This document shows, one piece after another, positions 37,768 through 47,266 of a DNA stretch of 64,000 bases. The stretch is from Calothrix sp. NIES-4101 (GTDB lineage: Bacteria; Cyanobacteriota; Cyanobacteriia; Cyanobacteriales; Nostocaceae): NCBI GenBank assembly GCA_004296455.1, contig AP018280.1:6498794-6562793 (forward strand). The letters are read 5' to 3'. The notes beneath the pieces were generated by a model, which worked only from the letters and a program-made list of their open reading frames with translations, did no database searches and was not told where the DNA came from. A program made the position numbers and the translations under genes. Positions within the stretch are counted from its first letter, which is position 1; the number at the start of each line of letters is the position of its first letter.

Positions 37768-37953
37768 ATGCAGACAATACAAAAAGTTCGCTGTCCTAAT
37801 TGTGGTAGCGAAGGGGAAAGACACTATATTACTCACAGCCAGTTGATGAGAACCCAATGTCCGGTGTGTGATTATTTAATGGTTAGTTGTACTCGCACAG
37901 GAAAAGTGATTGAGGCTTACGCTCCGGGAATTCCTGTCAAGAGTAATAATTGA
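37768..37953 (+). CDS. Small zinc-ribbon protein, 61 aa
   Basis: Two CPxC knuckles (CPNCGS near residue 9, CPVCDYLM near 36) form a likely zinc ribbon; the C-terminus TGKVIEAYAPGIPV is characteristic of a small conserved cyanobacterial family. The ATG is preceded by CAGGGGTG 8-14 bases upstream. The function is unknown, with nucleic-acid binding plausible. Flanked by long spacers, so probably monocistronic. Confidence 0.8.
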   Translation: MQTIQKVRCPNCGSEGERHYITHSQLMRTQCPVCDYLMVSCTRTGKVIEAYAPGIPVKSNN

Positions 37954-38740
37954 ACTAACAGTAATAGTTAAGAGAGCATTTATAAAGTAAATATTAAGCA
38001 ATAGTCGTGCAGGGAGAAATCCGGTTTTTCATCAAAAGTTAACATGAAAGATGATGCTCGATATTTAAATCCAAAAAATTCAGTTTCTTGGTTCTTAAGG
38101 TTTACTTTATATAGCCTCTAAGATGGATGCTTGCGAATGTCCATAGTTCAGTGCCAAAAAACCAAAATATCTGATTGTTGGGATGTGCTAGTTAGCAAAA
38201 ACCTTTCTATACTCGCATCCCTAATAATGTCTCTATAATTTATCTGGGAAGTGAAAACAGATTAATCTCTGATTAAAAAATACTTTTTTAGAACAAGAAA
38301 TCATAATTTATTGACGATATAACTAAAAAGTTTATTTATCGAGTAAATCTCAAATCTAAAATAGTTTAGTGAATCTGAATCTTGATTAAATCGGACACAC
38401 AAAAATTACTAATCGAGATTAAGTAATTTGGGAATTTTTTAACATTAAAAGCCCTAAATCATGATTATTGTGAGGGAAAGCTGTATATCTTATCACAAAA
38501 CAATCAGTAATCAACTCCTAATTTTTGTTTTTGAGATGTTTCTGGGACTAAAAAGAAATAAATTGTAAATAAAAAAATAAAAAGTAGTTTCGTAATCAAG
38601 AAACTGTAGTATTTTACTGGTAAATTACTATGCGAAACACTAAAACACTTAATCGAGGTGCTGGTTTGTTTCGGCAGTTAGTACCAGAGTATTTCCTGTG
38701 TTTTTAGTGAATAACACAGAACTTTAAATATCGGAAAACC
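37954..38740. other. Intergenic, contains a dispersed repeat copy
   Basis: 787 bases, AT-rich. The stretch 37977-38024 (CATTTATAAAGTAAATATT then AGTCGTGCAGGGAGAAA) matches 42108-42155 closely. No gene is seen. Confidence 0.6.
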
Positions 38741-40372
38741 ATGAATACAACTTGGCAACAGATGAACCAAGTAATAGACTTTGGTTTTTGGATGGGGAGT
38801 CAGCAGCTTTTGGCACAGTCGCCAAATTTGCCAGTGAATCAGCCTATTGATTACGTACAAGGAACGCTTCAACAGGTGGTTCAGTTCCTACCGAAACTAT
38901 TTGGAGCTCTTTTAATTCTGCTCGTTGGTTGGGTAATTGCGTTGATTGCAGCTGCAATTGTGCGGGGAATACTGAACCGGACAAAGCTCGATAATCGCAT
39001 TGCTAGCAGCGTTGCAGGTGGCAGAGATGTACCTCAAATTGAGAATATTATCTCTACCTTGGTATTTTGGGGTGTGCTGCTAATAGCTATAGTGGCAGTA
39101 CTCGATACTTTAGAATTACGGGTAGCATCACAACCGCTTAATACTTTCCTCAACCAAATCAGTGAATTTTTACCGAAGTTAGTTGGTGCAGGAATATTAT
39201 TAGCTGTTGCTTGGGCGATCGCAACTCTCGTAAGACTGATTACGGTGCGCGCACTGGATGCATTACGGATTGACGAACGGTTGAACCCGCCTAGCGATGA
39301 TGGTACAAGCTTGAATCAACTGTCATTATCGGAAACTGTAGGTAATGCCCTTTACTGGTTTATTTTCCTGCTGTTTTTGGTTCCAGTTCTCGATACTTTA
39401 GGATTGCGACAAGCTTTATTGCCATTGCAAACCTTAATTACGGAGATTTTGTCAATTCTGCCGAATATTTTGGCAGCAATATTGATTGGTGTAGTTGGTT
39501 GGTTTGTTGCCAATATTGTGCGTCGGATTGTTACCAATTTACTGGCGACGACTGGTATAGATCATTTGGGCAGTCGATTTGGCTTCAGTGGTGTCTCGGG
39601 AATGCAGTCGCTATCAAGTATTATTGGTACGATTGTATACGTCTTGATTCTGATTCCCATTGGCATTGCGGCATTGAATGCACTGCAAATTCAGGCAATT
39701 TCCGTGCCTGCGATCGCAATGTTGCAACAGATACTCAATGCTTTGCCATTAATCTTTACTGCGGCGGCAATTTTGATTCTCGCCTACTTCTTAGGAAGGT
39801 TTGTAGCCGATTTAGTCACCAGTATTCTTACTAGTATTGGTTTCAACAATATTTTCAACATCATTGGGCTACCTTCCTTAAGTCGTCCAGTATCTGCTAA
39901 CAGCAGCACAGAACCAATCCTACCTGTGCGTACTCCGTCAGAAATTGCGGGGATTATCGTTTTGGTGGGTATCATGCTGTTTGCCACTGTTGCCGCAGTA
40001 GATATCTTGAGAATTCCGGCATTAACAGCGTTAGTCAATGGCATCCTGATTGTTTTAGCTCGAATTTTGGCAGGATTAGTTATCTTTGCCATTGGTTTGT
40101 TCTTCGCAAATCTCGCATTTAGCATTATTACCAGTTCTGGTAATGCCCAAGCTCAGATTTTAGGACAAGTTGCCCGCATATCTATCGTCACCTTAGTATC
40201 CGCAATGGCACTACAACAAATTGGTGTTGCACCGGATATCGTCAACCTCGCTTTCGGTTTATTATTAGGTGCGATCGCAGTTGCAATTGCTCTGGCTTTT
40301 GGTTTGGGTGGACGTGATATCGCTCGCAACCAAGTTCAAGAATGGCTGGACTCGTTTAAGAGTAAAAATTAA
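38741..40372 (+). CDS. TM-helix-repeat membrane protein (mechanosensitive-channel-like)
   Basis: 543 residues. At least five copies of a helix pair beginning with L-P-x-(I/L/V) and an amphipathic membrane helix (LPKLFGALLILLVGWVIALI, LPKLVGAGILLAVAWAIATL, LPNILAAILIGVVGWFVANI, and others), the pattern of the conserved TM-helix repeat found in cyanobacterial CmpX/MscS-like proteins. No MscS beta domain is seen, so channel activity is inferred. It is probably in the plasma membrane. Single gene. Confidence 0.85.
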   Translation: MNTTWQQMNQVIDFGFWMGSQQLLAQSPNLPVNQPIDYVQGTLQQVVQFLPKLFGALLILLVGWVIALIAAAIVRGILNRTKLDNRIASSVAGGRDVPQIENIISTLVFWGVLLIAIVAVLDTLELRVASQPLNTFLNQISEFLPKLVGAGILLAVAWAIATLVRLITVRALDALRIDERLNPPSDDGTSLNQLSLSETVGNALYWFIFLLFLVPVLDTLGLRQALLPLQTLITEILSILPNILAAILIGVVGWFVANIVRRIVTNLLATTGIDHLGSRFGFSGVSGMQSLSSIIGTIVYVLILIPIGIAALNALQIQAISVPAIAMLQQILNALPLIFTAAAILILAYFLGRFVADLVTSILTSIGFNNIFNIIGLPSLSRPVSANSSTEPILPVRTPSEIAGIIVLVGIMLFATVAAVDILRIPALTALVNGILIVLARILAGLVIFAIGLFFANLAFSIITSSGNAQAQILGQVARISIVTLVSAMALQQIGVAPDIVNLAFGLLLGAIAVAIALAFGLGGRDIARNQVQEWLDSFKSKN

Positions 40373-40416
40373 ATTATCGAAAGTGTGTAAGTGTTAGAGT
40401 TCAGTATTTCTCTATT

Positions 40417-40480
40417 GGGAGATGGGGGAGATGGGGAGATGGGGAGATGGGGGAGATGGGGAGATGGGGGAGATTGGGAG
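40417..40480. repeat. Simple repeat (GGGAGATGG)n
   Basis: G-rich low-complexity array between two convergent genes. A complementary C-rich run follows (CCCCGCGTCCCCGCG near 40519). A related C-rich array is at 54033-54110. Confidence 0.85.
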
Positions 40481-40568
40481 AAAAAATAAAATTTTCTATG
40501 CTTCCACACATATCTTTGTCCCCGCGTCCCCGCGTCTCATTGTCTTTGCGTCTCTTCCTCCCCTCATC

Positions 40569-42038
40569 TCACGCTCTTCTCCTCACACCCTTCACCTTAA
40601 TTTCTAATTCTTCCTTAATGCGGTTGAGGATTGACTCTTCATCGAGATTTGCCAAAATGCGATTGACAACAACTTTCGGGGCATCGTCTCCCCAAGTTGC
40701 ACCATTGGCTAAATATGCTTTGGTGACATTACCAATCCCATAAGTGGAAACTCCCGCCACACTTGCCTGTGTCACTGCCACTGTTGCATAAGCTCCCAGG
40801 GAAATCCCACCTGTTGCTGGTGCCGAAATACCCAGTAACGTTTTTAACGAACTTAACCCTAGATTTGCGAGTAATTCGCTAGCGCTAATACCACCCATAC
40901 TCAAGGCAATTTTTTGAAGTAACTTTACTGCGCCAGTTTCACTCATTTGAATGCCATAAAGCTGGGAAAGACCAAGAATCATGACAATGTCAATTACAGC
41001 ACCACTTAAAATATCAACTACTGTAATTGGATTTAGAGCGATCGCCACAGCTTTGGTCATTGTTGCTCGCCAAATTAATTGATTTGCTGCACTTTCCCGG
41101 ATAACTAACTTACGTTCTACCAATTGTTCATTCACGGTATCAGCATAAATCATTGTATTCAAAGCAACTAAAGCTTTGCCCTCACGCTGCAAAATCTCTA
41201 ATATTTTCAATTTTAAATTATCAACTTGAGAAGGACGCGATCGCACTTGTACCTGACTTGTACCATCTGCATTTCGCACCATTGTCCGCACCATTGGCGA
41301 AGCCGCAGACATGACAATTTCATCGGGTGATAATAATTCTCGTACCCGTTCATCGCGAATTTTTTGGTAAATTGCCATCCGGTCTGTTTCCGGGTATTGG
41401 TCAACTTTATTAAATACTAATAATATTGGTTTGCCTGCTTCCCGTAACAAAGAGAGGGCTTCGTGTTCCAACTTAGTCATATCTCCAGAAATCACAAACA
41501 AGATTAAATCAGCTTGTTTTGCGATTTGCTGCGCTAAATTAGCACGGGTTTCGCCATTAACTTCATCCAATCCCGGCGTATCAATCAATTCTACCTGAGA
41601 TTGACCACTTCCTTGCAACCTTACCCGCAAAGCGCGATCGCTTCCGCCGACACTTTCCTCACTAATACTCCAATTTACACTTTGTGCGGAACGAGTTACT
41701 CCATGTAATGGACCTGTTTCAAATACATTTTGACCAACTAAGGCATTTAATAACGAAGATTTTCCCCTTCCCACCATCCCAAAGGCAGCAATTTGTACTA
41801 CCATGCGGTCTAATTTTGCCAACATGGTTTCCAAGTCGTTAATTTCAGTTTCCAGTCCTTGCTGTTCTTGGGGTGTTAAATCGAGTTTCGCCACTAAATT
41901 ACGTAGTGCTGTTTGGGCTTGTCGGTAATTTAATTCAGTTTGAATTTCCTCAAAGCTAAAAATAGCCCGATCCATTTCTTCTTCCCATTGAGAAGCCTGG
42001 GTGTTTGGTTTACTTTCCTCCGGTAAAGTTGAGGTCAT
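40569..42038 (-). CDS. Era/dynamin-like GTPase with DUF697-type membrane region
   Basis: 489 residues. An N-terminal helical segment precedes the GTPase domain (about 80-250) with G1 GMVGRGKSS, G3 DTPG and G4 NKVD. The C-terminal part (about 310-450) is hydrophobic and alanine/glycine-rich (AIALNPITVVDILSGAVIDI), matching the DUF697-type membrane-associated segment. The family is widespread in cyanobacteria and its role is unclear, possibly membrane remodelling. It is convergent with the channel-like gene across the G-rich repeat. Confidence 0.9.
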   Translation of the reverse strand: MTSTLPEESKPNTQASQWEEEMDRAIFSFEEIQTELNYRQAQTALRNLVAKLDLTPQEQQGLETEINDLETMLAKLDRMVVQIAAFGMVGRGKSSLLNALVGQNVFETGPLHGVTRSAQSVNWSISEESVGGSDRALRVRLQGSGQSQVELIDTPGLDEVNGETRANLAQQIAKQADLILFVISGDMTKLEHEALSLLREAGKPILLVFNKVDQYPETDRMAIYQKIRDERVRELLSPDEIVMSAASPMVRTMVRNADGTSQVQVRSRPSQVDNLKLKILEILQREGKALVALNTMIYADTVNEQLVERKLVIRESAANQLIWRATMTKAVAIALNPITVVDILSGAVIDIVMILGLSQLYGIQMSETGAVKLLQKIALSMGGISASELLANLGLSSLKTLLGISAPATGGISLGAYATVAVTQASVAGVSTYGIGNVTKAYLANGATWGDDAPKVVVNRILANLDEESILNRIKEELEIKVKGVRRRA

Positions 42039-42107
42039 AGGGATTTTGGATGTGAGATGTTAATTAGGTAGCCTTCTTCAATAGTAGTAATTTTTGGATA
42101 GGAGACC

Positions 42108-42155
42108 ATTTATAAAGTAAATATTCAGCATAGTCGCCCAGGGAGAAACCCCCAA
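42108..42155. repeat. Dispersed repeat, second copy of the 37977 element
   Basis: CATTTATAAAGTAAATATTC then AGTCGCCCAGGGAGAAA, nearly the same as 37977-38024. Both lie in spacers. Similarity downstream is weaker. Confidence 0.65.
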
Positions 42156-42482
42156 ATCTTGCTTCTCCACAAATCGATTGACTGACAACCCTAACTGACT
42201 TAAATCCAAGCAACCCGGTTTCTTTGTTCTCAGCTTTAGTGAATCAATAATCTCTAATAGTATTTTTGGATGCGATCGCTGATCACTTTTTATGGGCACG
42301 GTAATACCTACCATGCCCACATCGGTATGATGATCAAAAACAAGCAACGTCAACACCGAAAATTGAAGAGAATGGGAAGCATACATGATGAGAAGGGTAA
42401 GCATCAAGGGTAGAAACTTTTGCTGATTCTAGGCTCGATGTTTACGCTTTGCCAGTATACTTTCGATTCCCAATTGCAATTA

Positions 42483-42890
42483 TCATGAATGACTCACTTC
42501 AGGAGTATGTGCTAATTGACACTGACTGCACAATCCAAAAAATTCCAGAGTGTGGTAAAAAATCCTGAACTTGTGAGTATCTTGCAATTCGATTTCAAGA
42601 GCATGTGCTGGACATTGATTAATGGGTATTGAAGTACCACATTGCAGACAAGTTAAATGATGTTTGTCTTGTTGTGCCAAGCTATAAAGTGCTTCTCCGT
42701 TGGCAAGGGTTCGCATTTGCACCAAGCCTTCTAGCTTTAAAGCTTCCAGAGAGCGGTAAACAGTTGCTAAACCCATACTCTGATTTCTGTTACGTAACTC
42801 TACGTAAATATCCTGAGCCGAGATGCCTTGTTTTGTTGTTTTGAGCAGGTTTAAAATCCGCTCCTGACTACGCGTGCGAACAGCTTTCAT
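42483..42890 (-). CDS. zur: Fur-family regulator, Zur (FurB)-like
   Basis: 135 residues. The winged helix has MGLATVYRSLEALKLEGLVQ. The metal-binding half has HHLTCLQCG and a C-terminal CSQC, giving the two CxxC pairs of the structural zinc site. The early segment (SQERILNLLKTTKQGISAQD) resembles cyanobacterial Zur/FurB more than FurA or PerR, as I recall those families. It should repress zinc-uptake genes when zinc is plentiful. No full TGATAAT-N-ATTATCA box was found upstream; only a half-site TGATAATC near 43044. Confidence 0.85.
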   Translation of the reverse strand: MKAVRTRSQERILNLLKTTKQGISAQDIYVELRNRNQSMGLATVYRSLEALKLEGLVQMRTLANGEALYSLAQQDKHHLTCLQCGTSIPINQCPAHALEIELQDTHKFRIFYHTLEFFGLCSQCQLAHTPEVSHS

Positions 42891-43277
42891 GAGACTTTGC
42901 GTACCAATAGTATCGTCGATCTTTGATGTGTATCCAGCTCTAGCTTAACTCTAATATTTCCGTAATTTGAATAACCTATAGGATTATTAAAATCAAGTTC
43001 ATAATTTTTCATGATGTTACATGAGTAGTCAAGAGAGCCAAATTATGATAATCGCTACTATACAAGCATTTGCACCCTCTCTGGTTTTTTTGTAGATGAA
43101 ATGTATGTCAATTTTGTTTTTTCAGACAAAGCAACTACAAGATAATCTTTTTGAATATATTTTTTGATTATGTTTTTGAATCTGCTGGGAAATCTATTTT
43201 AGAAATGATGAGGCGATTTTCATCTACCGACTCCAGTAAAGAGATAGTATGAGCGTAGCAGTATTCAATTCAAGTCA
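42891..43277. other. Divergent spacer between zur and purS
   Basis: 387 bases, AT-rich, carrying both promoters. A half Zur-box-like TGATAATC is near 43044. Nothing else stands out. Confidence 0.5.
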
Positions 43278-43556
43278 GTGCTAAGAAAGTATCAAGCCAA
43301 AATATTTGTCACCCTTCGTCCATCTGTCTTAGACCCGGCAGGGACTGCGGTACAATCGGGACTAAAGCAGTTAGGTTACAGCAATGTTGAATCTTGTCGG
43401 ATTGGTAAATATATTGAATTAACCCTCATTTCCCCAGATGAAAAAGGCGCACGTCAGGACTTAGAGGTCATGTGCGATCAAATGCTAGCAAATCCCGTAA
43501 TTGAAAATTACCGTTTTGATTTGATTGAAGTCGAATCACAGACGGGCGTTTTTTAG
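43278..43556 (+). CDS. purS: Phosphoribosylformylglycinamidine synthase subunit PurS
   Basis: 92 residues from a GTG start. The small alpha-beta fold has KIFVTLRPSVLDPAGTAV, CRIGKYIELTL and MLANPVIENYRFDL, all typical of PurS. It bridges PurL and PurQ and helps channel ammonia in the fourth step of purine synthesis. purQ follows after 119 bases on the same strand, and purL is not in the window. Confidence 0.95.
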   Translation: MLRKYQAKIFVTLRPSVLDPAGTAVQSGLKQLGYSNVESCRIGKYIELTLISPDEKGARQDLEVMCDQMLANPVIENYRFDLIEVESQTGVF

Positions 43557-43675
43557 CTAGGGAACATGCGGAGACAGGGGAACTGGGACAAGGTAAAGAT
43601 GTCTTTACAATTCCCCCTCTGGCTATCTTCTCCAGTACCCATTGCCAATATTAATTTACCAATAACCAATAACCG

Positions 43676-44350
43676 ATGAAATTTGGGATTGTAGTTTTTC
43701 CAGGTTCTAATTGCGATCGCGATGTAGCTTATGTAACTCGTGATATTCTCAAACAACCAACCCGCATGGTTTGGCACCAAGATACGGATATTTCCGACTT
43801 GGATGTCATGATTATTCCTGGTGGTTTTAGCTATGGTGATTATCTCAGATGTGGTGCGATCGCGCGATTTTCTCCGGTAATGCAGCAGGTTACTAACCAT
43901 GCTAAGCAAGGTAAACCCGTCTTGGGTATTTGTAATGGTTTCCAAGTGCTAACTGAAGCTGGACTTTTACCTGGCGCTTTGACACGCAACCAGCATTTAC
44001 ATTTTATTTGCGATCGCGCTCCTCTGACGATTGAAAATAATACCTTGATATGGACGCAAGGATACAGCCAAGGCGAAATGATTACTTTACCCATCGCCCA
44101 CGGAGAAGGACGCTTCCAAGCTGATGCAGACACCCTCAAAGCTCTAGAAGATAATGGACAAATTGTCTTTCGCTACGTAGGCGAAAATCCCAATGGCTCG
44201 TTAAATAATATTGCAGGTATTTGCAATGTTGCAGGTAATGTGTTGGGAATGATGCCACACCCAGAACGTGCAGCCGATGAAGTCTTAGGTGGTAGCGACG
44301 GGTTAAAAATGTTCGCCGGATTGCTGGAGAAAGTTGTAGCAATGGCTTAA
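43676..44350 (+). CDS. purQ: Phosphoribosylformylglycinamidine synthase subunit PurQ
   Basis: 224 residues, a class I glutamine amidotransferase. It starts [16 protein letters not shown]. The nucleophile Cys is in GICNGFQVL, the His/Glu pair in [12 protein letters not shown], and there is an IAHGEGRF motif. It provides ammonia for PurL. It follows purS in a likely two-gene operon. All catalytic residues are present. Confidence 0.96.
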   Translation: MKFGIVVFPGSNCDRDVAYVTRDILKQPTRMVWHQDTDISDLDVMIIPGGFSYGDYLRCGAIARFSPVMQQVTNHAKQGKPVLGICNGFQVLTEAGLLPGALTRNQHLHFICDRAPLTIENNTLIWTQGYSQGEMITLPIAHGEGRFQADADTLKALEDNGQIVFRYVGENPNGSLNNIAGICNVAGNVLGMMPHPERAADEVLGGSDGLKMFAGLLEKVVAMA

Positions 44351-44869
44351 CCAAAGCTACGTCTACGTAATCACGTAAAATTGTAGTTAACCTGAGTTCG
44401 GGTTAAGAGTTTTGTTTCCATTTGAATTAAGAAGCCCTGCAATTCGTCGATTACAAAAATTTTTGTCTTTCTTATTTGGAGGGGGCTTGGGGGACGCAAC
44501 CGTCCCCCTATCGGGGGTTTGGGGGAGAATCCCCCAATTCTTGGTTTTAGCTGTAATAAGGGACTCGCGGTTTAATAATGCACCAATATTTAGATATTGA
44601 TTGCTTTTAAATAAAGGCTTCCAGGGATTATGACTGGTATTTTATTTTGATGCGAGTCCCTAACAGAAAAATATCAGTTGGATTCAAGGAATTGTCCTGA
44701 AATTTGAACAAAGTGACATCACAATAACTATCTCAGCTTATCCCAAACTCAGGTTAGTTAGTGCGTAAGTCCTGATTCTATACGTTAAATTCTACACATT
44801 AAATTCTCTACATTAAATTTATGACAAAGAATTGGTATAAGTAATAATGGTTTCCAATTCTAGAATAAA
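44351..44869. other. Intergenic rich in hairpins and a MITE-like element
   Basis: 519 bases. A perfect hairpin GGGGGACG-CAAC-CGTCCCCC lies at 44489-44508 and a second (GGGGGA-GAA-TCCCCC) at 44521-44535. An inverted-repeat element is listed separately at 44559. No gene is seen. Confidence 0.65.
44559..44661. repeat. 103-bp element with 10-bp inverted ends
   Basis: AGGGACTCGC and GCGAGTCCCT bound a 103-bp AT-rich non-coding segment. It is MITE-like. No clear target duplication could be assigned. Confidence 0.55.
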
Positions 44870-45235
44870 ATGACTGATAAAATTTGGATTATTACTGAGG
44901 AAACAGCCGAAACATCAACTACCACGAGTGGCTCCCGAAGTAGTCGTGATACCGGAGGTAGACTTGGTGCGGAAATTACAGAAACAACTGAAGTTGTCGT
45001 TACCAGAAGAAAGATGGTTGAGGTAACGAAACTCAAAGAGGAAATGTCAGGATTTTTGCAAGCAATGCGGGAAGTACTGGATGAAGCCGAACAACCCAAT
45101 TCTAAAATGCAGTTGAATGAAGTTGAACTCTCCGTAGAAATCAATGGAGAAGGACAAATTAGTCTTTTTGGCATTGGTGGCGGCAAAGCAGGCGGTAAAG
45201 GTGCAATGACTTTTAAATTTAAGCGTAAAGATTAG
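44870..45235 (+). CDS. Pepco / trypsin-co-occurring-domain-like protein
   Basis: 121 residues. After a Thr/Ser-rich start, a charged helix (KMVEVTKLKEEMSGFLQAMR) leads to a strand pair (VELSVEINGEGQISLFGIGG) and a Gly/Lys-rich end. This layout matches small companion proteins found beside caspase-like or trypsin-like peptidases in bacterial conflict systems (Pepco/TCD families, from memory). It sits 48 bases upstream of a caspase-like gene on the same strand, the expected partner. The exact role is unknown. Confidence 0.6.
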   Translation: MTDKIWIITEETAETSTTTSGSRSSRDTGGRLGAEITETTEVVVTRRKMVEVTKLKEEMSGFLQAMREVLDEAEQPNSKMQLNEVELSVEINGEGQISLFGIGGGKAGGKGAMTFKFKRKD

Positions 45236-45283
45236 CTGGAAAGGTGAAGTGGACACTGAAAACAAAAATAACCAGTAGCAAAG

Positions 45284-47266
45284 ATGGGGAAAAATTGGGC
45301 GATCGCGATCGGTATTAACAGTTACGATAATTTACAGCCTCTAAAATATGCCCAGCGTGATGCTGAGGTGATGGCGGCTTGGTTTCGGGAAGAAGCTAAC
45401 TTTGACGAAGTTTTTCTGTTTACGGAAAATTCTCCTCCAATCCCCACTAATCCGCCAATAGTTACACAACCAACTACTGCGCGATTTCGCCGATTTTTGA
45501 ATGTCCAGTTTGAAACACCTTTGCTGAAACCAGAAGATAACCTCTGGTTTTTCTTTGCTGGGCATGGGAAGCGGTATAATGACCAAGATTATTTGATGTT
45601 ACCCGATAGTGACCCTACGGATAGCACAACAGCTATTTCTGTAGATTTTATTACCCAGCGATTGCGGCGTTGTGGTGCGGATAATGTGGTGTTGTTGCTG
45701 GATGCTTGTCGAGATGAAGGGAGCCGGGGAGGATTGGGGATTGGTGAGGAGGAACATCAAGGAGTAATTACCTTTTATTCCTGTAATGCAAATCAAAAAT
45801 CCTGGGAAATTGATGAATTACAGCATGGTGCGTTTACTCATGCGTTGTTGGAAGGATTAAGGTTGCAGGGGGAATTTAATTGTGCCACAGTCGAACGTCT
45901 CGCGCGACATTTGTATCACAGGGTTCCTCAGTTAAATAATTATTACAGAAAGCAAATACAAAATCCTTATTTCAAGGCTGACCCACCTTACAAAATGTAT
46001 TTTATTTTACTAAGGCAGGCTGCTAATTTTCGAGATGCCCAACCTTTAATTGATGCAGCACAAGAAGCTGAATTGGAAGGGAATTTATTATTAGCAGAAA
46101 ATTTGTGGAAAAGACTTTGGGGATTACCTGGTGTTGATGACCGTGTATTTAAAGCCATCAAAAGAATTGCTATCAGAATTGATCGGGGAGAAGGAGTTGT
46201 AGCTAAAAATCTTTCTGACAATAGCGGTCAAGATACCCACAGCACAAGTGATTCTTCTAGGGGAAATGCCACCGCTGAAAAGATTAAAAAGCCTGCTGAA
46301 AAACCTATTTTTCAACTTGATGTTATCACGGTAAATAGCCAAGGACAGCAAATTAACCGCGAACAATGTCAAGCCAAATATTTTCGTGAAGATTTGGGCA
46401 ATGGTGTCAGCTTGGTTATGGTTTATATTCCTGCTGGCAACTTTATGATGGGTACAGAGGATGGAGAAATAGAAAGACTAGTTAAAAAATTTAATTGGGA
46501 TATTTATAGAAGAGAAATACCACAGCATCAAGTCAGTGTTCCCGCTTTCAGTATGGGTAAATACCCAATTACTCAAGCACAATGGAAAGCTGTTGCAGGC
46601 TTACCTCAAATTAACCGCAAACTCAAACCAGAACCATCGAATTTTAAAGGCGATAATTTACCTGTAGAACAAGTATCTTGGTACGATGCCGTGGAATTTT
46701 GTGCCAGATTATCCAAAAAAACAGGTAAAGAATATCGTCTTCCCAGCGAAGCTGAATGGGAATATGCTTGTCGTGCTGGAACTACTACACCCTTCCACTT
46801 TGGCGAAACCATTACTAGTAAACTAGCGAATTATGATGCTAGCAAGACCTTTGCAGAGGAAGCGAAAGGAGAATACCGAAAACAAACTACTCATGTTGGA
46901 GAATTCCCAGCTAATGCTTTTGGTTTACATGACATGCATGGCAATGTTTGGGAATGGTGTCTTGATGATTGGCACAATGATTATCAGGGAACACCATCTT
47001 TTGGCTCTCCTTGGTTTGATGATAAAAATAATGACCTGTATCAAAGAAGTATTATGGCTGTAATGCGAGGTGGTTCTTGGTCCAATGATCCCAGCTTCTG
47101 CCGTTCTGCGTATCGCGATATCAACCTTAGGCGTGGCAACATCCTCAACAACAACGGTTTTCGTATGGTTTGTGCGTCCGGGAGGTGTTTTCAGTATCCG
47201 GAACTCGATCTAAATTTCATCGATAAACATGGCTGGAATCAGGATACAAATCTTCTACAATATTGA
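45284..47266 (+). CDS. Caspase-like protease fused to an FGE-sulfatase domain; candidate DGR target
   Basis: 660 residues. Residues 1-240 are a caspase/metacaspase-type domain with catalytic His in FFFAGHGKR and Cys in LLLDACRDEG. A helical linker (about 240-365) leads to a formylglycine-generating-enzyme-like (C-type lectin fold) domain, about 375-640: MVYIPAGNFMMGTEDGE, VEQVSWYDAVEFC, LPSEAEWEYACRAG, NVWEWCLDDW, MRGGSWSNDPSFCRSAYRD. In DGR targets this last stretch is the diversified ligand-binding surface, and the codons here show that pattern (separate entry). The last 25 or so residues are unusual for the family and are antisense to a toxin remnant. The gene is downstream of a Pepco-like gene. 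A peptidase effector with a recognition domain is the likely layout. Confidence 0.88.
   Translation: MGKNWAIAIGINSYDNLQPLKYAQRDAEVMAAWFREEANFDEVFLFTENSPPIPTNPPIVTQPTTARFRRFLNVQFETPLLKPEDNLWFFFAGHGKRYNDQDYLMLPDSDPTDSTTAISVDFITQRLRRCGADNVVLLLDACRDEGSRGGLGIGEEEHQGVITFYSCNANQKSWEIDELQHGAFTHALLEGLRLQGEFNCATVERLARHLYHRVPQLNNYYRKQIQNPYFKADPPYKMYFILLRQAANFRDAQPLIDAAQEAELEGNLLLAENLWKRLWGLPGVDDRVFKAIKRIAIRIDRGEGVVAKNLSDNSGQDTHSTSDSSRGNATAEKIKKPAEKPIFQLDVITVNSQGQQINREQCQAKYFREDLGNGVSLVMVYIPAGNFMMGTEDGEIERLVKKFNWDIYRREIPQHQVSVPAFSMGKYPITQAQWKAVAGLPQINRKLKPEPSNFKGDNLPVEQVSWYDAVEFCARLSKKTGKEYRLPSEAEWEYACRAGTTTPFHFGETITSKLANYDASKTFAEEAKGEYRKQTTHVGEFPANAFGLHDMHGNVWEWCLDDWHNDYQGTPSFGSPWFDDKNNDLYQRSIMAVMRGGSWSNDPSFCRSAYRDINLRRGNILNNNGFRMVCASGRCFQYPELDLNFIDKHGWNQDTNLLQY
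47078..47164 (+). other. Candidate DGR variable region (VR) at the 3' end of the caspase-FGE gene
   Basis: From the Trp codon of GGSW to GFR, the atypical codons are TCC, AAT, GAT, AGC, TTC, GAT, ATC, AAC, CTT, GGC, AAC, ATC, CTC, AAC, AAC, AAC. Every one ends in C or T and can derive from AAC or AAT by changing only adenines; the invariant codons between them (CCC, TGC, CGT, TCT, GCG, CGC) have no adenine. This is what adenine-specific retrohoming from a template rich in AAY codons leaves behind. Downstream, GGTTTTCGT and GGTTTGTGCGTCCGGG are nearly adenine-free, like an initiation-of-homology stretch. No reverse transcriptase or template repeat is in the window. Confidence 0.65.

Noticed and set aside
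42078-42407. 109-codon minus-strand frame upstream of the GTPase
   Set aside because: It runs through the dispersed repeat at 42108, has no family signal and no convincing start. Treated as chance.
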